Assembly: GCA_017511585.1 (NCBI GenBank)
Contig: JAFWJI010000058.1
Span: 1 to 5,484, forward strand
DNA length: 5,484 nt
DNA from: Mycoplasmataceae bacterium
GTDB lineage: Bacteria > Bacillota_I > Bacilli_A > Mycoplasmatales > Metamycoplasmataceae
Direction: 5' to 3'
In this document: piece by piece, positions 1-5,484 of the stretch
Position numbering within the stretch: position 1 is the stretch's first letter
Layout: each line of letters begins with the position of its first letter
Translations under genes and position numbers: made by a program
The notes under the pieces: generated by a model
What the model saw: the letters and a program-made list of their open reading frames with translations, nothing else
What the model was told of the DNA's origin: nothing
Database searches by the model: none

Positions 1-129
1 ATTATCATAATTTCAAGAATATTGTTTTCCTGTTTTAAATTCGTTTTTTAAAATTATTTGACCAGTAACATCAATTGCAGATTCTTTTTGGCCAAAAATT
101 GATTCTCATATTTTTTGATGATCATTCAT
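1..129 (-). CDS. HNH-endonuclease-like protein, N-terminal 43 codons only
   Basis: This is the fourth gene of the minus-strand run and is cut by the window edge at base 1. It starts at ATG 129-127, 3 nt after the stop of the 89-residue gene. I see no clear Shine-Dalgarno sequence, so translation is probably coupled to the gene before it. The 43 visible residues follow the N-terminal pattern of a family of small bacterial HNH nucleases: a WESIFG box (residues 8-13), an A-x-D-x-x-G box (18-23), an I-x-K segment (26-28), then S-W-N-Y-D (38-42), where that family usually has W-N-x-D-H. Here residue 43 is Asn, not the expected first His. Both Trp codons (8 and 39) are TGA. The family call rests on recalled pattern similarity. 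The rest of the HNH fold, including the later Asn and His, is outside the window, so activity cannot be judged. Confidence 0.5.
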
Positions 130-132
130 GAT

Positions 133-402
133 TTAATTTGTACTTAAGTTATTATTATATTCTTGAACAAAATTAGAAAACAAATCAACTATATGATTAT
201 AAACTTTATCACTATTTTGTTTTTCTTGATCTACTTTTAATTCAATTTTTTCTTTATCAGGTAAATCAGAAGCTAATTCAATTAAAAATTCATTAATTCC
301 ATTAATATTTCATTTTTCAGAATTTTCATTAATTTCTAATTCAATATTTTTGAATTTTGCACAATATTTTTTATCATCAATTCATTTAATTTCTAAGACC
401 AT
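133..402 (-). CDS. Small acidic protein of unknown function (89 aa)
   Basis: I do not recognise this protein. It starts at ATG 402-400, with AAGGG placed 6 nt upstream inside the last codons of the ATPase gene, and ends with TAA at 135-133. It has about 18 acidic residues against 11 Lys and no Arg, so it is clearly acidic. There is no signal peptide, membrane segment or known catalytic motif. The first third looks beta-rich (alternating hydrophobic residues in the first 25). The second half reads as two helices, around residues 35-46 and 65-84, the second one ending in an aromatic amphipathic stretch (VDLFSNFVQEY). Trp 7 and Trp 31 are TGA codons. It lies between an ABC ATPase and an HNH-like gene with gaps of 2 and 3 nt, so a role as an adaptor, inhibitor or specificity subunit of the ATPase-nuclease complex is plausible, but that is inference from position only. 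Confidence 0.8.
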
Positions 403-404
403 AA

Positions 405-2033
405 TTATCCCTTTTGTTCTTTTATTATTTTGTTATATCTTTGTTCTAAAAATTCTAATCCACCTTCTAAATAATATGCTGAATTTTTATTAATTTCTTC
501 TTTTACATCAAAAACTTTATATGGTTTTTCTTTATCATTTAAATTGGCAATAATAATAACTTCTGGTTTTGATAAAATCCCAATATTAGCATTATGAGTA
601 ACAATAACAACTTGATTTTTATCTTTTTGTTTAATTAAACCTAATATTTCTTCTGCAATAGTATTATTATCTAAATTATCTTCAGGTTGATCCAAATACA
701 AATTATCAAATTTAGATTTATTAAACTTATATCTTAAACCATAAATTGACCTTTGTCCTAGTGATAGACTTTCATAATCTTTTTGTTGATTATCTATATT
801 TACCAATACTTTTACTTCATCTTTTAAATTTTTTACTAGTTTTTGTTTAATTTTATCTTCTTCAAATTCAGTTGGTGATTTTTTCATTGAAGATTTAATT
901 CAATTTCAAACTTTTTCTTTAGAACCAGTTGGTGAATATAAAAACACTTTTAATATTTCATCTTTAATATCATAATCTAATTTTATATTCTGATTGATTC
1001 GATAAATCAATGGTTTATCTTGACTTAAATCATTTTCAATATTTAAATATATTTCTTCTGATTTTCATCTTTCAAATTCTTTTATAAGATTAAAAGTATT
1101 TTTAGATATTTCCACAAAATGATCTATTGCTTTTTTTTGATAATCTTTTAACAAAATGGAAGAGTTATTGTTTGCTTTTATTTTATCAATAGTTCTTTTA
1201 TATGATTTTTCAAAAATAAATGTTAAGTTTTTTATTTTTTCTAATTTATTTATTCTTTTTATTAATAAATCAATTATTTTATAATTTTCATCTCTTGATT
1301 TAATTAACATTTGTTTTAAATCATCATTAAAATATTGTTCTTTAATTATCTCTGGATTTCATGATTCAAATTTTTCAATTTTTTTATTTAATTCTTCAAT
1401 TGAATCTTTTAAATTATTAAAATTATTTTTTTGTTGTTCAATTTCTTTTTTAATATTCATTTCTTTATAATTAATTTTCATAATTAAATTAAATTCATTT
1501 GTATCTTCTATTTGATCCATTTTAAAAGTATTAGATCAATTTATATCTACATTTTTGCTTTCATTTAAATTAATTAAAGAATTTGAATATTTATAAATAT
1601 TTTCTAAATTGCTTATTATTTTTTTTACTGAATCAGAATTATCAACTTGTTTTTTTAAATATTTACTTTTTCCATCATCAATTTCTTTGATTTTATTTAA
1701 ATTTTTTTTAATATTATCATCTTGATAAATAACATCATTTCTACTTTCATAGTCTTCTTCTTTATCTTTAGATTTTTTCTTAGTTAAATGTTCAAAAATA
1801 ATTTCTTCATTATTATATTTAATAGCTTTAACAAATTTTAAACCGTAATTTTTCAAAGCTTCAACAACATTATCAGAAATATAATTACGTTTTAATCCTG
1901 CTATTAAATCAAATAGTGTTGATTTACCACCACCTTTAGGACCTATTATGACATTTATTTTTTCTGATAATTTAAGTGAAAAATCAGGTTGAGAAAAATC
2001 GTCTGTTTTTTTGAAAATAATTTCTTTTATCAC
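405..2033 (-). CDS. SMC/ABC-type ATPase paired with a PHP phosphoesterase (TrlF-like ATPase half)
   Basis: The product is 542 residues, read through five TGA Trp codons (166, 225, 323, 376, 378). All parts of an ABC ATP-binding head are visible: Walker A GPKGGGKST (31-39, Lys37), a likely Q-loop IYQDD (Gln104), the ABC signature LSLGQ (423-427), Walker B with D-loop LYLDQPEDNLD (445-455; Asp448, catalytic Glu451) and the switch His in VVIVTHNANI (His480). Between the two halves of the head, about residues 105-400, the protein is rich in Lys, Glu, Asn and Ile and probably coiled coil, as in SMC/Rad50-like and RloC-like ATPases. There are no membrane segments, so it is not a transporter. The D-x-PEDNLD and THNANI motifs match ATPase halves of PHP-ATPase fusion proteins; here the PHP half is the separate gene just upstream. 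Such ATPases usually gate a partner nuclease by ATP binding or by sensing nucleic acid ends; that role is inferred here. The start is GTG, 7 nt after the PHP stop. Confidence 0.88.
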
Positions 2034-2040
2034 AACTATA

Positions 2041-2712
2041 TTAACTCCTATTAATAGTATAATCTTTATTCTTTTGTAAACATCTTTTTAATTCTTTAAA
2101 AGATATTTCTTCCATTTGATCAATTTCTGTTATCAAAGTTCTAGCTTGAGGGTATCTTTTTCAATCATGAGTATCTGAAAAAGCTACAATTGATTTTTTA
2201 AAATCTTTTTGTTTAATAACACTTTTAAAATTGCTATGATTTTTATTAGAAATTTCAATAGCATCATATTCAATTTTTAACAAATCTTCATATTTAAAAT
2301 GATCACTTTTACCAACATGTGGAATTTTAATTGTTTCAAATTGATTGAATATATTGTTACATTCTGATAAAGCAATTCCTTTTTTAAAAATTTTATTAGA
2401 AATTTTTTCAATTTCTTTTAATTGTTCTTCAGTTAATTGTTCACTAAAAATAAAAATAATATCTGCTTTTTTTTGATTTGAATTTAGAACATTTATTTCA
2501 ATAGCAGGTAAAATCAAAATCCCTGCTGTTGCAGCTAATTTTTTTATTTCTAGATAAAATTCAACACTAAAACTATAATGATCTGAAAAAGCAGCTATTT
2601 TAATACCTTCATTTTTTAATCTTGAAATACTATCATAATTAGAATCTCAATAAATTGGATCATTTTTTCTAGAAGTTTTAGAATGTAAATGTAAATCTAT
2701 TTTTACTTTCAT
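2041..2712 (-). CDS. PHP-domain metal-dependent phosphoesterase, stand-alone (223 aa)
   Basis: This is a single-domain protein of the PHP (polymerase and histidinol phosphatase) superfamily, read through TGA Trp codons at 22 and 184. The metal-binding motifs are in order: DLHLHS (6-11, His8 and His10), FSDH (42-45, Asp44 and His45), ILPAIE (67-72, Glu72), IPHVGKSDH (130-138, His132 and His138), an acidic residue in YDAIEI (Glu153) and the C-terminal SDTHD (179-183, Asp180 and His182). A full set like this predicts an active enzyme with two or three metal ions cleaving a phosphoester; the substrate is unknown. It is not the PHP domain of DNA polymerase III, because it stands alone and is short. 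RNase AM-like or phosphatase activity remains possible. The overlap-tight ATPase gene downstream makes a nuclease arm of a PHP-ATPase complex the more likely role. The start at 2712 gives the HxH motif at its usual distance from the N-terminus; the ATG at 2725 is out of frame. Confidence 0.87.
2045..2049 (-). promoter_or_regulatory. Shine-Dalgarno for the ATPase gene
   Basis: AGGAG on the minus strand lies inside the last sense codons of the PHP gene (AAT AGG AGT TAA). It is 11 nt from the GTG at 2033, which is long, and 5 nt from an in-frame ATA at 2039-2037. GTG is the first standard start after an in-frame stop further upstream, so it is preferred; an ATA start two codons earlier cannot be excluded. 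The placement inside the PHP gene suggests translational coupling. Confidence 0.55.
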
Positions 2713-2725
2713 TTTTTACTTTCAT
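2700..2725 (-). repeat. 13-bp perfect tandem duplication over the PHP start codon
   Basis: The unit ATGAAAGTAAAAA (minus strand) occurs twice, head to tail, at 2725-2713 and 2712-2700. Each copy brings an ATG. Because 13 is not a multiple of 3, the two ATGs are in different frames: the second (2712) opens the PHP protein, the first (2725) opens a reading frame of only 15 codons. A third partial copy of AGTAAAAA lies just upstream, at 2735-2728. Confidence 0.9.
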
Positions 2726-2751
2726 ATTTTTTACTATTTTTTAAAACATAA

Positions 2752-2757
2752 ATTATA
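2752..2757 (-). promoter_or_regulatory. Candidate -10 box for the PHP-ATPase operon
   Basis: TATAAT on the minus strand matches the sigma-70-type -10 consensus in full. It would start transcription near 2745 and leave a leader of about 33 nt that contains the duplicated ATG unit. No convincing -35 hexamer sits 16-18 bp upstream. In such AT-rich DNA a TATAAT is common, so this is only a candidate. Confidence 0.35.
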
Positions 2758-2771
2758 AAATAATTTTATAA
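2753..2771. repeat. 19-bp perfect AT palindrome between divergent genes
   Basis: The arms TTATAAAAT (2753-2761) and ATTTTATAA (2763-2771) are perfect inverted copies around a single A at 2762. The element covers the candidate -10 boxes of both the tdk gene and the PHP operon, so it could be an operator that controls both, or simply two mirrored -10 boxes. It is made of A and T only, which raises the chance of coincidence. Confidence 0.6.
2754..2759 (+). promoter_or_regulatory. tdk: Candidate -10 box for tdk
   Basis: TATAAA lies 18 bp after a weak TTTACT (2730-2735) that could serve as -35. Transcription would start near 2766, giving a short leader of about 19 nt that includes the ribosome binding site. 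It overlaps the candidate -10 box of the opposite operon, so the two promoters would compete. Confidence 0.35.
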
Positions 2772-2775
2772 GTGT

Positions 2776-2779
2776 GAGG
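2776..2779 (+). promoter_or_regulatory. tdk: Shine-Dalgarno for tdk
   Basis: GAGG followed by 5 nt and then the ATG at 2785. This supports the chosen tdk start. Confidence 0.65.
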
Positions 2780-2784
2780 TATTT

Positions 2785-3372
2785 ATGTATAGAAAATATT
2801 CTAGTGGAATAATTGAAGTTGTTACTGGTCCGATGTTTAGTGGAAAAACAGAGGAATTAATAAAAAGAATAACTGTTCTTTCTTATTCTGAAATTCCTAC
2901 ATTAATAGTTAAACCAGTAATTGATAACCGTTTCTCTCATAATGAAATTTTTTCAAGAAACGGACGTTCTATTAAATGTTATTCTGTCGATACTGTTGAT
3001 GATATTAAAGAATTATTTAGACAACAAAATTATAAAGCTCTAGTTATTGATGAAGCTCAATTTTTTGATGAATCATTAATTGATTTTGTTGAAGAATTAG
3101 CAGTTAAAGGTATTAGAGTTATAGCATGTGGTTTGGATCAAGATTTTAGAAGAAAACCATTTAAAATAATAGCTAATTTAATGGCAATAGCTGATCAAGT
3201 GACAAAATTAAAAGCAGTTTGTTTATCATGTAAAAATGCAGCTTCTTGTTCTTTTAGAACTTCATTAAGTCAAGAAACAATTGAAATTGGTGATACTAAT
3301 AAATATGAAGCAAGATGCAGACTTTGTCATCAAAATGGTTTAAATCATCAAAAAAATAAAAAAATATCTTAG
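2785..3372 (+). CDS. tdk: Thymidine kinase (type II)
   Basis: The enzyme phosphorylates thymidine (and deoxyuridine) with ATP to the monophosphate in the cytoplasmic pyrimidine salvage pathway, which matters in mollicutes because they lack most de novo nucleotide synthesis. The 195-residue length fits the family. Visible features are the P-loop GPMFSGKT (15-22, Lys21), the Walker B and catalytic base in VIDEAQFF (87-94, Asp89, Glu90), the family block GLDQDFRRKPF (116-126), a structural zinc site made of Cys146-x-x-Cys149 and Cys178-x-x-Cys181, and the lasso region ending in YEARCRLCH (174-182), with the Tyr that contacts the base. The start is set by GAGG 5 nt upstream and the stop is TAG. 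It contains no Trp. It is divergent from the PHP operon and convergent with uvrB, so it is probably transcribed alone. No lesion is seen. Confidence 0.96.
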   Translation: MYRKYSSGIIEVVTGPMFSGKTEELIKRITVLSYSEIPTLIVKPVIDNRFSHNEIFSRNGRSIKCYSVDTVDDIKELFRQQNYKALVIDEAQFFDESLIDFVEELAVKGIRVIACGLDQDFRRKPFKIIANLMAIADQVTKLKAVCLSCKNAASCSFRTSLSQETIEIGDTNKYEARCRLCHQNGLNHQKNKKIS

Positions 3373-3396
3373 TAATTTAAAAAAATATTAATTACT
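3371..3396. terminator. Possible weak bidirectional terminator between tdk and uvrB
   Basis: AGTAATT (3371-3377) and AATTACT (3390-3396) can form a 7-bp stem around a 12-nt A-rich loop in the 19-nt gap between two convergent genes, and the stem includes bases of both stop codons. The stem has one G-C pair only and would be weak. Position is the main argument. Confidence 0.25.
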
Positions 3397-5374
3397 TATC
3401 TAATTCAGATTCTAATTCTAAAATAAGATCTCTTAATTGAGTTGCTCTTTCAAAATCCATTTTATCAGCGGCAGCTTTCATTTCTTTTCTTAAACTAGCA
3501 ATTATCTTAATTCTTTCATCTTGTTTTTCTTTTGAATTAGATTTTTGTTTTTGAATCAATTCTAAAGCATTTGTTATATCTTTACCTTGTATCGGATCAA
3601 AAATTGGTTTAATTATTGTTTTTGGAACAATATTATTTTCTTTATTATATTTATGTTGGATTTCTCTTTTTAATTTATTATCTTCAATTGTTTCTTTCAT
3701 ACTATTACTTACAGAATCAGCATAAAAAATAACTCTTCCTTTATCATTTCTTGCTGCTCTACCAACAATTTGAATTAAAGATGATCTAGATCTAAAAAAA
3801 GATTCTTTATCTGCATCTAAAACCATAATCAAACTTACTTCAGGTAAATCAATTCCTTCTCTTAGAAGATTAATTCCAATAATAACATCATAAATGCCTT
3901 TTCTTAATTTTCTTAATATTTCATTTCTTTCTAAAGTTTTATGTTCTGAATGGATATAGGCAATTTTTATCTTTTTAGATTGAAAATATTTTGTTAGTTC
4001 TTCAGCGGTTTTTTTTGTTGTTGTAACAATTATTGTTCTTAAATTTTGTTTGATTTGTTTTTGAATTTCATCATACATATCATTAACTTGATTTTTTGAA
4101 GGATGAATTTCAATAATTGGATCTAACAATCCAGTGGGTCTAATATATTGAGTAACAATTTCTCCATGAGTTAAATTTAATTCGTAATCAGCAGGTGTGG
4201 CTGAAATAAATATTTTTTGAAAATCGTATTTTTCAAATTCATCAAATCTTAATGGTCTATTATCTAAAGCAGAAGGTAATCTAAAACCATATTCTACTAA
4301 ATTTAATTTTCTAGCTCGATCACCATTATACATTCCATGTAATTGTGGAATCATCATATGTGATTCATCTATAATCAATAAAGTATCTTTAGGTAAGTAA
4401 TCTAATAATGTATATGGTTTTTCATTTTCTTTTCTTCTATCAATATGTCTTGAATAATTTTCAATTCCTGAACAATAACCAAATTCTTTTAATGAATCAA
4501 TATCATTTTTTGTTCTATCTTTTAATCTTTGATATTCTAATAATTTATCTTCTTTTTTTAATTGTTTTAATCTATCTTCTAATTCCAATTCAATTAATTC
4601 AATTGTCCCATCAATATTTTTAGATTCTACAACATATGAACTTGCTGGAAAAATTAAAGCTTTTGATTCTTTTGAAATTGTTTTTTTTGTTAAAGGATCA
4701 ATTTTATTTATTGATTCAATTTGATCGTCAAATAATTCAATTCTTAGATTAAATTCATTTGTTCATCCTGGAGCAATTTCTATTACATCTCCTTTAACAC
4801 TAAATTCACCAGTTTCAATTGAAATTTGGTTTCTTTTATATTGCATTTGAATTAAATTAAGAAAAAAATCTTGTCTTTTTATTTTTTGATTTAAATTTAT
4901 TGTAAAAAATGAAGATTCATATTCTTCTGGTTTATTAGCACCATAAATAGCAGCTACTGATGCAACAACAATTGTGTCTCTAGAAGTTAATAAAGAATTC
5001 ATTGTAGACATTCTCATCATTTCTAAATCATGATTTGTTTTAGAAGTTTTTTCTACATAAACATCAGTTTTAGGCATGTAAGCTTCTGGACGGTAATAAT
5101 CAAAGTATGAAACAAAATATTCAACATTATTATTAGGAAAAAAACTCTTAAGTTCTGAAAATAATTGAGAAGCAAGTGTTTTATTATGTGATAAAACCAA
5201 AACTGGTCTTTGAATTTGGTTTATAACATTTGCTATTGTAAATGTTTTACCACTACCAGTTACTCCTAAAAGAACTTGATTTTTTTTTCCTTGAAAAACA
5301 CCTTCTACTAAAGAAGCAATAGCTTCAGGTTGATCCCCTGAGGGTTTAAAATTTGTTTTTAATTCTAATGACAT
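3392..5374 (-). CDS. uvrB: Excinuclease ABC subunit B (UvrB)
   Basis: UvrB is the damage-verifying helicase-like subunit of bacterial nucleotide excision repair: UvrA loads it on damaged DNA and it then recruits UvrC for the two incisions. The 660 residues are the normal family length. Motifs in order: Walker A GVTGSGKT (37-44), the damage-probing beta-hairpin region with [11 protein letters not shown] (89-99) and following residues to about 115, the [12 protein letters not shown] block (299-310), Walker B IDESH (335-339), ISATPADYE (390-398), [10 protein letters not shown] (503-512), helicase motif [11 protein letters not shown] (535-543), and a C-terminal UVR domain (about 623-660) that binds UvrC. 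One TGA (4760-4762) in the middle is Trp204, in APGWTNEF, so the gene is intact. ATG 5374 is the first start after an in-frame stop just upstream; no Shine-Dalgarno is visible. Confidence 0.97.
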
Positions 5375-5397
5375 ATCAATTTAAAATATATCAATTT
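5373..5397. repeat. Direct repeat at the uvrB start
   Basis: ATATCAATTT (plus strand) occurs at 5373-5382 and again at 5388-5397, a period of 15 bp. The first copy touches the uvrB start codon and the second overlaps the candidate -10 box. It could be a protein-binding pair or chance in AT-rich sequence. Confidence 0.5.
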
Positions 5398-5414
5398 TGA
5401 AAACAATATTACAA
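5385..5414 (-). promoter_or_regulatory. uvrB: Candidate uvrB promoter
   Basis: On the minus strand TTGTAA (5414-5409) and TATATT (5390-5385) are separated by 18 bp. The -10 box lies only 10 bp before the ATG at 5374, so a transcript from it would be nearly leaderless, in keeping with the lack of a Shine-Dalgarno sequence. Both boxes are imperfect matches in AT-rich DNA. Confidence 0.3.
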
Positions 5415-5430
5415 TTTATAGTTCAAATAA

Positions 5431-5484
5431 TTATTTACGTGTAGTAGCTGCTGATGCTCTTCTTTTGAATCTTTCAATTCTTCC
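5431..5484 (-). CDS. rpmE: Ribosomal protein L31, C-terminal 17 codons only
   Basis: Reading from the right edge, the frame is open for 17 codons to TAA at 5433-5431. It encodes GRIERFKRR followed by a short Ala/Thr/basic tail. The G-R-[IV]-E-[RK]-F block is the usual end of bacterial ribosomal protein L31, a large-subunit protein at the subunit interface; the zinc-binding part would be outside the window. As context, rpmE lies close to tdk in Bacillus and other Firmicutes, and tdk is present here too, although on the opposite strand with uvrB between. Another small basic ribosomal protein is possible because so few residues are visible. The gene ends 56 nt before uvrB, with no obvious hairpin terminator between. 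Confidence 0.65.
   Translation of the reverse strand, partial: GRIERFKRRASAATTRK

Noticed and set aside
1065..1310. Separate small gene of 81 codons
   Set aside because: It is in the same frame as the ATPase and is bounded only by a TGA Trp codon; it is residues 242-322 of that protein.
405..2033. ABC transporter ATPase
   Set aside because: The long charged insertion between Walker A and the signature motif, the PEDNLD and THNANI motifs, and the lack of any membrane partner fit an SMC/RloC-like nucleic-acid ATPase, not a transporter.
405..2517. Apparent pseudogene: PHP and ATPase broken by many TGA stops under the standard code
   Set aside because: Each TGA sits where Trp is acceptable, UvrB shows the same feature, and joining across TGA gives proteins with all motifs in order and no frameshift. 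The genes are intact under table 4.
2041..2712. Histidinol phosphatase or the PHP domain of DNA polymerase III
   Set aside because: No histidine biosynthesis genes are nearby and the protein is too short for a polymerase; coupling to an SMC-like ATPase fits a different PHP subfamily.
4408..4623. Plus-strand open frame of 71 codons rich in Phe, Leu, Ile and Tyr
   Set aside because: It lies opposite uvrB coding sequence; its hydrophobic make-up is just the complement of AT-rich minus-strand codons. No ribosome binding site or homologous motif supports it.
1131..5288. Runs of 8-9 A/T in PHP, ATPase and uvrB as phase-variable slippage tracts
   Set aside because: Runs of this length (for example 1131-1138, 2467-2474, 4681-4688, 5280-5288) occur in housekeeping uvrB as well as in the accessory genes and fit the base composition; all frames are intact. 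No special enrichment is seen.
5431..5484. Ribosomal protein S21 or another basic small protein at the right edge
   Set aside because: The GRIERF start of the visible tail is closer to the end of L31; with 17 residues this remains a preference and not a proof.

Overview
The window is bacterial and very AT-rich. It uses UGA as tryptophan: UvrB can only be read at full length by decoding an in-frame TGA as Trp, and all 12 Trp codons I can place are TGA, none TGG. This points to a mollicute (Mycoplasma, Spiroplasma, Mesoplasma or a relative). The genus cannot be fixed from this sequence. With the standard code, four of the genes break into fragments, so all coordinates below use translation table 4.

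Left part (1-2712, minus strand): four genes in one tightly packed run, read from right to left. They are a stand-alone PHP-family metal-dependent phosphoesterase (2041-2712), an SMC/ABC-type ATPase with a long charged middle (405-2033), an 89-residue acidic protein of unknown function (133-402), and the first 43 codons of an HNH-nuclease-like protein that leaves the window at base 1. The gaps are 7, 2 and 3 nt, so this looks like one transcript with coupled translation. PHP and ATPase domains are known as single-chain fusions (often annotated TrlF-family AAA-like ATPases) in genomes where they are suspected to act in nucleic-acid conflict. Here the two halves are separate and travel with an extra small protein and a second possible nuclease. 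This is the best candidate in the window for an undescribed or poorly described system. A defence role is inference.

Middle (2713-2784): a 72-bp divergent intergenic region. It holds a 13-bp perfect tandem duplication over the PHP start codon, a 19-bp perfect AT palindrome, and overlapping candidate -10 boxes for the two directions.

Right part (2785-5484): ordinary core genes. Thymidine kinase (tdk, plus strand) salvages thymidine. It converges on uvrB (minus strand), the complete damage-loading helicase subunit of nucleotide excision repair, with a 19-nt gap that may act as a weak two-way terminator. Upstream of uvrB, on the same strand, are the last 17 codons of a probable ribosomal protein L31 gene (rpmE). 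No stretch longer than 300 bases lacks a gene. I saw no tRNA, rRNA, CRISPR array or insertion sequence.
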